Part shown: positions 1 to 7,280 of the stretch, one piece after another
Layout of the letters: each line of letters opens with the position of its first letter
Position numbering within the stretch: position 1 is the first letter of the stretch
From: Elusimicrobiota bacterium
Lineage (GTDB): Bacteria > Elusimicrobiota > Elusimicrobia > UBA1565 > UBA9628
NCBI GenBank assembly: GCA_028717865.1
Contig: JAQUMZ010000022.1
Span: 1-14,065 of the forward strand
DNA length: 14,065 bases
Reading direction: 5' to 3'
The notes under the pieces: generated by a model
Told to the model about the DNA's origin: nothing
The model's input: only the letters and a program-made list of their open reading frames with translations
Databases searched by the model: none
Program-made: the position numbers and the translations under genes

Positions 1-14
1 TCTCTATTGACGGA

Positions 15-785
15 TTGCGCGATTCCGTCCTGGCCGCCGCGCTGGCGGCGGCCTGCGCCGCGCCTGCCGGCGCCGGCGATTTCGCCGTCGAGCTTCCCGC
101 GGGCTTGCGCGCGGGCGCGGCCGGCCTGAGCGGCAAGGCGCCGGCGGCGGCCGCCGCCGCGCTTCCCGTTTTCGACCCCGGCGTTTCGCCCGCCGTCAAG
201 GAGCAGATGGCGCGGGACCTGGATTTCGTGAGCTCCATCCGGGCGGCGGAAGCCTCGCGCCTGCATCGGGAGGTTTTTGGACCCGTGGCCGGGCCCGCCT
301 ATGTCCGCTGGTTCGCGTCGCGGGTCAAGGCCGTGGGGTTCGACGCCGGGGATGACGGCCCCACTACGATCGCCTACGTCCTGACCAGGAAACAGCCGTG
401 GAAGATGTGGGTGACCCGCAACTTCGTCGGCTACGCCATGCCGCAGATCGCCCGGGTGATGTTCATGTTCCACGAGGCCCGCCACACCGAAACGGACCGC
501 GGCAACTGGCATCACGCGGTTTGCCCGGACCCCTTCCGCGACGAGGGCGGCCGCGAGGTGCGGGGCATACTCAGCGGCATGCCGATGGCGGGCAAGGCGG
601 TCTGCGACCGCGTGGCCCTGGGCTCGTACGGGTCCTCGGTCGTCATGCTCAAGAACATCTCCAAGTTCTGCTCGAACTGCGCGGGCAAGGCGCGCTTCGA
701 CGCCGGCCTTTACGCCGACGACCAGCTCAAGCGGATCATCGACGACTCGGCGCGGCGGGAGATCAAGGATGACCTTTACCGCTGA
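15..785 (+). CDS. Putative secreted HEARH-motif metallopeptidase-like protein, paralog 1
   Basis: This 256-residue protein has a hydrophobic Ala-rich N-terminus (about residues 4-20) that looks like a Sec signal peptide, then a low-complexity Ala segment and a compact domain. The domain holds HEARH at residues 153-157, which fits the HExxH zinc-peptidase signature; E159 and H167 are shared with the next gene and could supply a third ligand. Four cysteines (C170, C197, and C219/C222 as CSNC) are also shared, suggesting disulfides or a second metal site. The conserved blocks are CPxPFRD, CDR, a G-S/A-YG motif and a C-terminal LYAxD/RIID block. I do not recognise a named family, so peptidase activity is inferred from the motif only. 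The TTG start is the first possible start seen, but the frame is open to the window edge, so the true start may lie upstream; the n-region here has just one arginine. The stop overlaps the start of the paralog by 17 bp. Confidence 0.8.
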   Translation: MRDSVLAAALAAACAAPAGAGDFAVELPAGLRAGAAGLSGKAPAAAAAALPVFDPGVSPAVKEQMARDLDFVSSIRAAEASRLHREVFGPVAGPAYVRWFASRVKAVGFDAGDDGPTTIAYVLTRKQPWKMWVTRNFVGYAMPQIARVMFMFHEARHTETDRGNWHHAVCPDPFRDEGGREVRGILSGMPMAGKAVCDRVALGSYGSSVVMLKNISKFCSNCAGKARFDAGLYADDQLKRIIDDSARREIKDDLYR

Positions 786-1557
786 CCGAAGGCTGCGCCG
801 GCTGGGGCTGGGCGCGGTTCTCGCGCTTTGGGGCGCGGCGGCGCGGGCCGGCGATTTCAACCCGGCGCTTCCGCCGGAACTGAAGCTGGGCTTCGCGATT
901 TTGAGCCGGACGGCCGGCAGGGCGCCGGCGGCGGCCGGTCCCGCGTTGAGATGCGATCCCAAGGTGTCGCGCCGCATGTGCGGGATCGTAGAGGGCGACC
1001 TGGCCTTTCTGAGGTCTGTTTGGGGGAAGTCGTCTTCGGACCTGCAGAAGAGCGTCTTCGGGCCGCTGGCGGGCTCGGTTTACCTGGCGTGGCTTGCGGC
1101 CCGGGTCAAGACCGTGGGCGTGGATTACCGCGTGGCCGACGCGGTCGCCTACACCCAGCCGCCCCTCTATCCGGAGAAGATTTTGCTGACGCGCGCCTAT
1201 GCCTCGGCCGCTCATCCCCAGATCGCCCGCATAAGCGTGCTGCTGCACGAGGCGCGCCACATGGAGGTCAAGGGCAGGTATTGGAGCCACGTCCGCTGCC
1301 CGGTTCCCTTCCGGGACGCGCGCGGGGAAGACATGCTCAGCTTTTGGACCGGCGAGAATCTGTCGGGGCAGCCGGCCTGCGATCGCACGGCGGTGGGAGC
1401 CTACGGCATCGAGGTCATCATGCTGCGCAACGTATCGCGCTACTGCCTGACCTGCGGCGGCAAGGTGCGCATGGACGCCGACCTCTACGCCCGCGACGCA
1501 TTCAATCGGATCATCGATTCGGCCGCGGTCGAAACCTTGCGGCGGGACGTCTACTAA
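769..1557 (+). CDS. Putative secreted HEARH-motif metallopeptidase-like protein, paralog 2
   Basis: This 262-residue protein is a clear paralog of the gene before it and follows GDF-x-L-P-type alignment along its whole mature length. It starts with a textbook signal peptide: arginines at 7, 8, 10 and 11, a hydrophobic core at about 12-22, and an Ala-x-Ala cleavage site near residue 27. HEARH lies at 160-164 (H160, E161, H164), with E166 and H174 conserved between the copies. Cysteines C177, C204, C226 and C229 match the four in paralog 1; C62 and C71 are extra and could form another disulfide. The ATG lies inside the end of the upstream frame (17-bp overlap), so the two are probably co-transcribed and translationally coupled. 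The function is unknown; zinc-dependent proteolysis is inferred from HExxH alone. Its stop codon interlocks with that of the convergent S41 protease. Confidence 0.85.
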   Translation: MTFTADRRLRRLGLGAVLALWGAAARAGDFNPALPPELKLGFAILSRTAGRAPAAAGPALRCDPKVSRRMCGIVEGDLAFLRSVWGKSSSDLQKSVFGPLAGSVYLAWLAARVKTVGVDYRVADAVAYTQPPLYPEKILLTRAYASAAHPQIARISVLLHEARHMEVKGRYWSHVRCPVPFRDARGEDMLSFWTGENLSGQPACDRTAVGAYGIEVIMLRNVSRYCLTCGGKVRMDADLYARDAFNRIIDSAAVETLRRDVY

Positions 1558-3395
1558 CGCGCCGCCTCGGATCTTAGGAGGGAAGCGGCCGCTTCCAGCG
1601 CCCGGTCCCGGAGGGGCGGATCCGCCGGCGGAAAGCCCAGCAGCTGGCGGCGCAGCTCCTGCAGCAAAGCTTCCTCCTCCGGCGCCTCGAGGCTGATCCC
1701 GCGCCCGGGGTCGGGCGCCACGCCGCCTTCCCCATCGGAACCTTTCTTGATGCTGCGTCCGTTCGGGGTCAGCCAGAGCGACACGGTCAGGTCCACCGCC
1801 ATGCCGCGGGCCAGCTCCCAGACGTTTTGCGCGGAGCCCTTCCCGAAGGTCCTGGCCCCGAAAACCGCCGCCCGGCCGTGGTCCTGCATGGCGGCCGCGA
1901 ATATCTCGCTGGCCGACGCGGAGCGCCCGTTGACCAGGACGGCCAGGGGCAGGTCCAGGCGCCGTCCCGCGTCCACGACCGCGTGGGGGATTTCCCTCCA
2001 GGAAACGCTCCGGTCCTTTTCCATGAAACGGGAGGCCACGAAGAACACGGTTTGCCCGGGGGCCAGGAAACGCGAGGCCAGCCTGCGGGCGGCTTGCGGA
2101 TCCCCTCCGGGGTTGAAGCGCAGGTCTATGACCAGGGATTTGGCGCCGGCGGCGAGCAGGGCCGAGAGGTTGGTGAAAATCTCTTCGGTGTTCTCCGTTA
2201 CGAACGAGGCGATGAAAAGGTAGCCGACCGAGCCCGGCAGCAGCTTGAAATACGAGACCGGGCTCTTGACGTACCCGCGCGTCATGCGCGCGGCGAAGGT
2301 CCGCGCCGCCGCGCCCGGCCGTTCTATGAGCAACTCCACGGAGGAGCCGGCCTCGCCTTGCAGGCCTCTCTGCTCCGGGGTCATGCCGGGTTCCAGCCCG
2401 CGACCGTCGACCGCCACGATCCGGTCTCCAGGAAGGATCCCCGCGGCTTCGGCGGGAGAGCCGGGCAGGGCTTTGTGGACCAGCATGAAGCCGCGCTCCG
2501 GATCGGGGGTCATGGCGATGCCCACCCCGGCGAAGCCGGCGTGGCCGCGCACCAGCCGGCCCAGCGCGCTGTCCGCCTCCCGCCGGTCGAGGACCATGGA
2601 ATAGGGGTCGTCCAGGACGGCGACCATGGCCTTGAGGGCGGCGGCCAGCGTGTCTTCGGACCGCACCGCCGTCGGCAGGCGCGCGGCGAACTCCGCTATC
2701 CGGGTCTCGATTTCGCGCAGGGCTTGGCGGGGGTCGGGTCCGAGGGCGCCGTCTTCTATACGGGGCGCGGGGAGCGGCGGTCCACCGCCCAAAGCCGAGG
2801 CCTCCGACAGCGCTTCCAGCGCGGCGCGCAGCGGCGTTTCCGGCGGGACCGGCTTGTAGAAGGCGTGGATAATTTTTCCCGCGACTTGGGCCGCCTGCCG
2901 GCCGAAATCCTCCGCGGTCGGGGCCGCCGCGGCCTCCGGCTCTTTTATGGCGGGGGCGTCGTCCGCAACCGGTCCGGCCGCGAAGGGGCGCGGCCAATGC
3001 TTGAGGACGGCTTCCTGGGCGCGGGCGCGGATGCCGTCGACTTTTTCGGACAAGCCGGCGGTTTCGGATGGGTTCGGGATGGAGTTCGCTAAAACGGGGG
3101 GCCCCTCCGCCGGGACCGGCTGCGCGCCGGGAGCCAGCGTCGGAGGCGGCGCCAAAAAGGGTTCCCCGACCGCCGGCGGCGCGGGCGCAGGCATTCCCTG
3201 GCCAGGCGCCGGGGCGTGGATCTGGGCGGGAATGCTTCCGCCCCCCAGGCCGAGCCGCGGCAGGATGGCCGTGATCGCGATGCCGGCCGGCAAGCGCGCG
3301 GCCGCCGGCCGGCCGGCCGAGGCCCTGGCTGTTCCGGAGGCGCTCGCCGATGGGATGACCGTCGACAACGCAGCCGCCACAAGCAGGATCAGCAT
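1554..3395 (-). CDS. Exported PDZ-containing S41 family C-terminal processing protease (Ctp/Prc-like)
   Basis: This 613-residue serine protease should cleave proteins from their C-terminal side in the periplasm or at the envelope. The N-terminus (residues 1-19) is hydrophobic and ends in a Ser-Ala-x-Ala site, but lacks basic residues. Residues about 20-165 are low-complexity Ala/Pro/Gly-rich. A helical region at about 165-280 precedes a PDZ domain (about 285-372, with GVGIAM and the GSPAEAAGILPGDRI block). The S41 catalytic domain covers about 385-565. SASASEIFAAAMQD followed by TFGKGSAQ places the serine at S494 and the lysine at K519, the 25-residue spacing known from E. coli Prc, with D505 also conserved. 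LRFNPGGD (425-432) is the usual substrate-binding strand. The ATG has almost no Shine-Dalgarno sequence; in-frame upstream codons (ATA, CTG) would lengthen the n-region, so the exact start is uncertain. The substrate is unknown; it is convergent with the two HEARH proteins. Confidence 0.95.
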   Translation of the reverse strand: MLILLVAAALSTVIPSASASGTARASAGRPAAARLPAGIAITAILPRLGLGGGSIPAQIHAPAPGQGMPAPAPPAVGEPFLAPPPTLAPGAQPVPAEGPPVLANSIPNPSETAGLSEKVDGIRARAQEAVLKHWPRPFAAGPVADDAPAIKEPEAAAAPTAEDFGRQAAQVAGKIIHAFYKPVPPETPLRAALEALSEASALGGGPPLPAPRIEDGALGPDPRQALREIETRIAEFAARLPTAVRSEDTLAAALKAMVAVLDDPYSMVLDRREADSALGRLVRGHAGFAGVGIAMTPDPERGFMLVHKALPGSPAEAAGILPGDRIVAVDGRGLEPGMTPEQRGLQGEAGSSVELLIERPGAAARTFAARMTRGYVKSPVSYFKLLPGSVGYLFIASFVTENTEEIFTNLSALLAAGAKSLVIDLRFNPGGDPQAARRLASRFLAPGQTVFFVASRFMEKDRSVSWREIPHAVVDAGRRLDLPLAVLVNGRSASASEIFAAAMQDHGRAAVFGARTFGKGSAQNVWELARGMAVDLTVSLWLTPNGRSIKKGSDGEGGVAPDPGRGISLEAPEEEALLQELRRQLLGFPPADPPLRDRALEAAASLLRSEAAR

Positions 3396-3405
3396 TCCAC
3401 GAGCT

Positions 3406-3432
3406 ATTATAAGCCGGCTCGTGCTATGGCAA
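3406..3432 (-). promoter_or_regulatory. Probable promoter of the S41 protease gene
   Basis: Reading the minus strand, a perfect TATAAT lies at 3411-3406, with TTGCCA (5 of 6 to the -35 consensus) at 3432-3427 and a short 15-bp spacer. Only 10 bases separate the -10 box from the ATG, so transcription would start about 4 bases before the start codon, leaving no room for a ribosome binding site. Promoter activity is inferred from sequence only. Confidence 0.55.
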
Positions 3433-3456
3433 CAGGGCAGAAGGGCCTAGATTTTA

Positions 3457-3467
3457 GCCCGTATAAG
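3457..3467 (+). repeat. Left copy of imperfect 11-bp direct repeat flanking the AAA+ gene
   Basis: The sequence GCCCGTATAAG recurs as GCGCGTATAAG at 4856-4866 (10 of 11 identical, the last 8 exact). It sits 3 bases beyond the stop codon of the AT-rich AAA+ gene. It could be a target-site duplication or attachment-type repeat left by insertion, or chance. Confidence 0.4.
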
Positions 3468-3469
3468 TC

Positions 3470-4723
3470 CTAGGTTGGCCGTGGTTCGTCCATCTGGCCA
3501 AGTTCCTGGTCAGTTATAAGTCCATCAACTAAGCCGCGCATGATTACGAACGGCTGCAATAGGACCTTATTGAATCGATAGCGGATGGAATACGCCCCGC
3601 CAACCTTCTTTAATGCCGGACCGCGAGCTTTATCGGTCAAGGCTTTAATCGTTGGCAAGAAGTTTCCAATGTCATAATCCGGAGTTTTTGTGATTTTTCT
3701 AAATGGACCCCTAACATCCGCTGGATAAAAGTATCCACCCATGTCTGTTTTCGCAAGCGCGCATGCTAATAGAACCTCGCGAAGAAGATTCCTTTTCTTC
3801 CGACTGGTGGTAGCTTTGTCATAAGCGGAAAGCAGTGTTTGGTGCATCTGCCCAATAGGTTTTTTTAGAGCCTCATCCACATCTTTGGATGTAACGTTCC
3901 TGCGTAGTGCGCTGACTGCCGCCAGGCCAGCATTTAATCCCAGCGCGTGAATATAATTCGGGAAGCCCTGAGAAATCTTAATAATGCGCTCGATGGCCGT
4001 TTCTTCAATGCCCATTCCTCCTTTGCTTAACTTGTTTAAACCATTGGTGGTTAAAATTTCCTTGGCTTCAGTCGCATTCATTCTGGGCATCATTACTTGA
4101 GAGAGGTTTCTTTCTACCGATTCATGTTCCCCAATTAATTCTGTGACGCTATCCGCAATTCCCACAAGGATGATCACAACCTGATTCCCTCTGTCGGAAA
4201 GGAGTTTAATTGTTTCGGCGAATTTTCGCCTGGTTTCTGCGTCGTCCACCTTGTCAAACTCATCAAAAGTCAAGACTATTGTTGAACTTTGCGAGATTGA
4301 CTGCAGCTGTTGTTGTATGAGGTATGGAGTCACCGTCTGATCATTAATCTGTTCTGCAAGAGTAGTTTGGCTGCCATCCTCATTCTCGGTCACAATTTCA
4401 GACAGGATATTTTTCCATAATGAAGTGAAGTTATCGCCTGAAGTGCAACTTATCATCCAGTGTTGGATGTGCTTTTCTGCGGCCGTTGCTTTTTTGGGCA
4501 AAATAGTAACGAGCGAAGTCTTTCCAACACCACGTTCTCCATATACAATTACATGCCTGCCTCCAGCGTGAAACACGACTTTGAGGAGTTCGGTTATTTG
4601 TTCCATTCTCCCGGCGAATAGCTCGGGTACGCGTATGGGAGAGTCTGGATTGAAATACAGTGGAAGGCTAGCGGAGAAAATATCCTGTTCATCTTTAGTA
4701 AGTACTTCGGGCATCTTTATCAT
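3470..4723 (-). CDS. AAA+ ATPase with Orc1/Cdc6-like (STAND-related) features, probably acquired
   Basis: This 417-residue ATPase has Walker A GERGVGKT at 62-69, Walker B LTFDEFDK at 151-158, a sensor-1-like strand ILVGIADS at 185-192, a likely arginine finger R205 in ESVERNL, and a sensor-2-like GFPNYIHALG at 253-262. The box near residue 34 (PELFAGRMEQI) precedes the P-loop as in archaeal-type ATPases and Orc1/Cdc6. Residues about 300-400 look helical and basic, and may form a winged-helix DNA-binding domain. There is no signal peptide, so it should be cytoplasmic. The gene is about 45% G+C by eye against about 70% around it, with a very different codon choice, so transfer is likely. It has no partner gene on either side. 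The start is ATGATAAAGATG (Met1 or Met4). Its biological role is unknown: DNA-linked ATPase, replication-initiator-like or defence roles are all possible. Confidence 0.9.
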   Translation of the reverse strand: MIKMPEVLTKDEQDIFSASLPLYFNPDSPIRVPELFAGRMEQITELLKVVFHAGGRHVIVYGERGVGKTSLVTILPKKATAAEKHIQHWMISCTSGDNFTSLWKNILSEIVTENEDGSQTTLAEQINDQTVTPYLIQQQLQSISQSSTIVLTFDEFDKVDDAETRRKFAETIKLLSDRGNQVVIILVGIADSVTELIGEHESVERNLSQVMMPRMNATEAKEILTTNGLNKLSKGGMGIEETAIERIIKISQGFPNYIHALGLNAGLAAVSALRRNVTSKDVDEALKKPIGQMHQTLLSAYDKATTSRKKRNLLREVLLACALAKTDMGGYFYPADVRGPFRKITKTPDYDIGNFLPTIKALTDKARGPALKKVGGAYSIRYRFNKVLLQPFVIMRGLVDGLITDQELGQMDEPRPT

Positions 4724-4793
4724 TTACTTTAACCCCACAAATATTCACTTTGCATGCCACATCATTTACTTTTAGCTATGGTACATTAAGTTT
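4719..4793 (-). promoter_or_regulatory. Phased 12-bp repeats over the AAA+ gene start; candidate operator
   Basis: On the plus strand ATCATTTACTTT occurs exactly at 4719-4730 and 4761-4772. A 9-of-12 match (AATATTCACTTT) lies at 4740-4751 and an 8-of-12 match (TACATTAAGTTT) at 4782-4793. All four start at an exact 21-bp period, i.e. two helical turns. The first copy contains the ATG of the AAA+ gene (complement of 4721-4723). A TTTAGC/GCTAAA inverted repeat (4771-4776 and 4795-4800) overlaps the distal copies. This looks like a multi-site operator or iteron-like array, perhaps bound by the ATPase itself; that binding is inference. Confidence 0.5.
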
Positions 4794-4855
4794 TGCTAAA
4801 TCGCAATACCGAGCGTGGGTCCTAAAACGAAGTTTGGGAGATTACGGATAACGTC

Positions 4856-4866
4856 GCGCGTATAAG
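4856..4866 (+). repeat. Right copy of imperfect 11-bp direct repeat flanking the AAA+ gene
   Basis: GCGCGTATAAG matches the copy at 3457-3467 at 10 of 11 positions. Between the two copies lie only the AAA+ gene and its upstream region. The rest of 4724-4909 holds no gene I can support; it is AT-rich near the ATPase and becomes GC-rich towards the kinase stop codon. Confidence 0.4.
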
Positions 4867-4909
4867 ACGGTTAAATTCAGACCCGTTGATACTGGTTCGC
4901 AAGGCGGTA

Positions 4910-7189
4910 TCAGGACGGCGCGATGTCCGCCGCGCCCTCGGGCATGGGCTCCAGCATGGCCCAGAAGTCCGCGGCCGAGCGGATGCGCTTGTCGGGGTCG
5001 GGACGCAGGGCGCCGGCGATGAGCATGTCGAGGGAGCGGGGCAGGCAGGGTTCGAGGCTCGAGGCCCGCGGGTAGCTCTCCGCCAGTTTTTGTTCGAGAT
5101 TCGCGGGCGGCGGGAAGGGCAGGCGGCCGGTGGCCATTTCGTAGAGGCAAACGCCGAGCGAATAGACGTCCGATTCGGAGCGCACGATCCCGTATTCCTG
5201 CTCGGGCGCCATGTAGTACGGCGTCCCGACCACGGAGTTCGTGACCGCGCAGTCTCGTCCCGGACGCGGTCGCTCCGAGGCGGTTTTCCGGATGCGGCGC
5301 GAAATGCCGAAGTCCATGACCTTGACCAGCCCTTGGTCCGTGATCATGATGTTCGCGGGCTTGAGGTCGCGGTGCACCACCCCGTGCCGGTGGGCCGCGT
5401 CGAGCGCCGAGCAGACCGCGCGGATGACGGGCTTGAGCTCGGACAAGGGCAGGCGCTTCTTGGCCGCGATCAGCTCGTGGACCGTGCGTCCCTCCAGGAA
5501 CTCGAAGACCAGGTAGAGGCCCTTGTCGTTCGAGACGATGGAGTGTATCTCCACGATGTTGGGGTGGTGCAGGGCGGCCACGGTGCGCGCCTCGACCAGG
5601 AATTGTTCCTTGGCCTTGGCGTCGAGCTGGTGCTCGCCTAGCAGCATTTTGACGGCCACCTTCCGGCCGAGGGCCCGGTCGAAGGCCTCGTAGACCACGC
5701 CCATGCCGCCCTGGCCTATGGTCTTGCCGATGGCGTAGCTGGCGTCGATGGCCGACCGGGCGTTATCGTCGCGAAACGACGGGACGGCGGCGGGCGGCCG
5801 CGGGCGGGCGAGGCGGCCGCCGAACACGTGGAGCAGGCCCAGGGCGATGAGAACTCCGCCGACGAGCGAGCTCAGCAGGACGACCGCGAACAGGCGCCGC
5901 TTGGGCGCGGCGGCGGCGGAGCCCGGCGCGGCCGGGGGTCGTCCGGAGGCGAGCGGGGCCGGCAGGCCGTAGGAGGCCGCGGCGTCTCGATAAACCGGCT
6001 CGAACTGGGCGTTGAGCTCCGAGGCTTTTTTGAGATCCCGGAGCATGGAATCGGCGTCGCCGATTTTCTCGTGAGCGAAGCCCCGGTTGACGTAGGCGTA
6101 GGGGTTCTTCGGGTCCAGTTCGAGCGAGAAGTTGGCGTCGGCCAGGGCGTCATGGAAGCGGCCCATGTGGTTGTAGGCGAAGGAGCGGGCGTCGCGGGCG
6201 GCGATTTCGCGCGGATTGATGGACAGCGCCTGGCTGGCCTTGTCCGCGGCGGATTCATAGCGGCCGATCAGATTATAGGCCGCCGCGAGGTAGTAATAGG
6301 CGGCGGTGTTGTTGGGGTCCTCGGACAGGGCCCGTTGCGCGTCGTCGATGGCCCCATGGTAGTCCTTGAGCGCGATCTTGCCCGCGGCGTTGCGGATGAG
6401 GCGCTGTACGGAGGCCGGGACGGGTTCGGGCAGCGGGTCCTGGCTGAGCTCTTGCGCCTGGTTGATTTGGGTGAGCATGCCCTGGTATTCCCGCTGGACC
6501 TCCACCTCCAACCGGGTTTTTTCGTCGCGGATGGCCGTTCGCGGCACCCGGCCCTCGGCCAGGCGCATCAGGGCGTGGGCGGTGCGGTCGTTGGGGTTGA
6601 CGGCCAGGGCCCGGCGGGCGTCCTCCACGGTGTTGAGGTAGTCGCCCAGGCCCCACGAGGCCAGGGCCCGCGCCGTGTAGGCGTCCGCGTCGTTGAGGTC
6701 GAGTTTGGCCGCCCGGGTCGCGTCATCGAGGGCGTCCTGGAAGTTCTTGAGCCCGTAATTGGAGTTGGAGCGGTTGATGAGGGCGTCGCGGTCCTGCGGG
6801 TCCACGGCCAGGACCTTGTCCGCCAGCCGCCGGGCGTCCTCGAACCGGTTGGCCCGGTTGTTGAGGTAGGCGGCGCCGTTTTGCAGGCGCTTGAGCATCT
6901 CCTTGGGCGCGGCGCTGGGCGAGAGGCGGTCCGCGGCGGCGGTCAGGTCGGCCAGGTTCCCGGTGATGAAGGCTTCCCGCTTCTCCGGTTCCAGCTCCGC
7001 GGCCCGGCGGTCGAGGCTCTCGAGCAGCGGCAGGGTTTGGCGGCGCGCCGTGCTTTCGGGAACGGCGGCGACGTAGGCGCGCAGCGCCGCGACGGCGGCA
7101 CGGGAGTCGGCGCCGCGGTCGAGGGTCTTGTCCGCGGCGGCGGCCGGGCAAAGGGCGAGCAGCGCGAGCGCGCGCAGGGCGATGAACAT
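4910..7189 (-). CDS. Membrane Ser/Thr protein kinase with N-terminal TPR sensor domain
   Basis: This 759-residue receptor-like kinase begins with a signal peptide (residues 1-19, hydrophobic 4-17, ending Ala-Ala-Ala-Asp). Two blocks of tetratricopeptide repeats follow (about 103-212 and 262-405), with DP(Q/N/K) turns between repeats, separated by a charged linker at about 213-260. A transmembrane helix lies at about 433-455. The Hanks-type kinase domain (about 485-750) is complete: glycine loop GQGGMGVVY (492-500), VAVK with K514, E533, HRDLKPAN with D608 and N613, DFG at 626-628, APE at 661-663, and the late arginine in PDKRI (R735). If the signal is cleaved, the TPRs are extracytoplasmic and the kinase cytoplasmic. 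That is the reverse of PknB-type kinases, which carry the kinase first. All catalytic residues are present, so an active enzyme is expected; the ligand and substrates are unknown. Confidence 0.95.
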   Translation of the reverse strand: MFIALRALALLALCPAAAADKTLDRGADSRAAVAALRAYVAAVPESTARRQTLPLLESLDRRAAELEPEKREAFITGNLADLTAAADRLSPSAAPKEMLKRLQNGAAYLNNRANRFEDARRLADKVLAVDPQDRDALINRSNSNYGLKNFQDALDDATRAAKLDLNDADAYTARALASWGLGDYLNTVEDARRALAVNPNDRTAHALMRLAEGRVPRTAIRDEKTRLEVEVQREYQGMLTQINQAQELSQDPLPEPVPASVQRLIRNAAGKIALKDYHGAIDDAQRALSEDPNNTAAYYYLAAAYNLIGRYESAADKASQALSINPREIAARDARSFAYNHMGRFHDALADANFSLELDPKNPYAYVNRGFAHEKIGDADSMLRDLKKASELNAQFEPVYRDAAASYGLPAPLASGRPPAAPGSAAAAPKRRLFAVVLLSSLVGGVLIALGLLHVFGGRLARPRPPAAVPSFRDDNARSAIDASYAIGKTIGQGGMGVVYEAFDRALGRKVAVKMLLGEHQLDAKAKEQFLVEARTVAALHHPNIVEIHSIVSNDKGLYLVFEFLEGRTVHELIAAKKRLPLSELKPVIRAVCSALDAAHRHGVVHRDLKPANIMITDQGLVKVMDFGISRRIRKTASERPRPGRDCAVTNSVVGTPYYMAPEQEYGIVRSESDVYSLGVCLYEMATGRLPFPPPANLEQKLAESYPRASSLEPCLPRSLDMLIAGALRPDPDKRIRSAADFWAMLEPMPEGAADIAPS

Positions 7190-7202
7190 ACGGAACCTAT
7201 TT

Positions 7203-7232
7203 AGTTTAGAGAGCCCGTCGGGTCCCTGTCAA
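7203..7232 (-). promoter_or_regulatory. Probable sigma70-type promoter of the TPR kinase
   Basis: On the minus strand a perfect TTGACA (7232-7227) and TAAACT (7208-7203, 4 of 6 to consensus) are separated by 18 bp. The -10 box ends 13 bases before the ATG, so the leader would be about 7 bases. AGG 6 bases before the ATG may serve as a weak ribosome binding site. Confidence 0.55.
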
Positions 7233-7264
7233 GGGCCGGCTGTCCGTTGCGCGGTCCTCCCGCG

Positions 7265-7270
7265 TATAGT
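7265..7270 (+). promoter_or_regulatory. Possible -10 box of the NYN-protein gene
   Basis: TATAGT (5 of 6 to consensus) lies 10 bases before the GTG start of the NYN gene. Transcription would begin about 4 bases ahead of the GTG, which lacks a Shine-Dalgarno sequence. No good -35 is seen at normal spacing, so this rests on the -10 match and its position. Confidence 0.35.
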
Positions 7271-7280
7271 AGACTTATGC

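Noticed and set aside
763..2997. Long antisense or off-frame open frame (744 codons) over HEARH paralog 2 and the S41 gene
   Set aside because: It is Arg/Gly/Pro-rich with no domain, and overlaps genes with clear motifs; long shadow frames are expected at this G+C.
3445..3475. Possible terminator between the AAA+ and S41 genes
   Set aside because: GGGC/GCCC gives only a 4-bp stem with a 10-base loop and no T tract; a CCTAG/CTAGG pair is also too short.
4881..4905. tRNA-like GGTTCGC next to the AAA+ cassette, suggesting a tRNA attachment site
   Set aside because: No acceptor stem, anticodon arm or T-stem pairing can be built around it.
4887..4912. TGATAC/GTATCA inverted repeat at the kinase stop codon
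   Set aside because: A 6-bp stem with a 14-base loop and no T tract on the minus strand is too weak to call a terminator.
5828..7204. 458-codon plus-strand frame opposite the TPR kinase
   Set aside because: Composition is Val/Gly/Arg-rich shadow of a well-supported kinase on the other strand; no domain or ribosome binding site.
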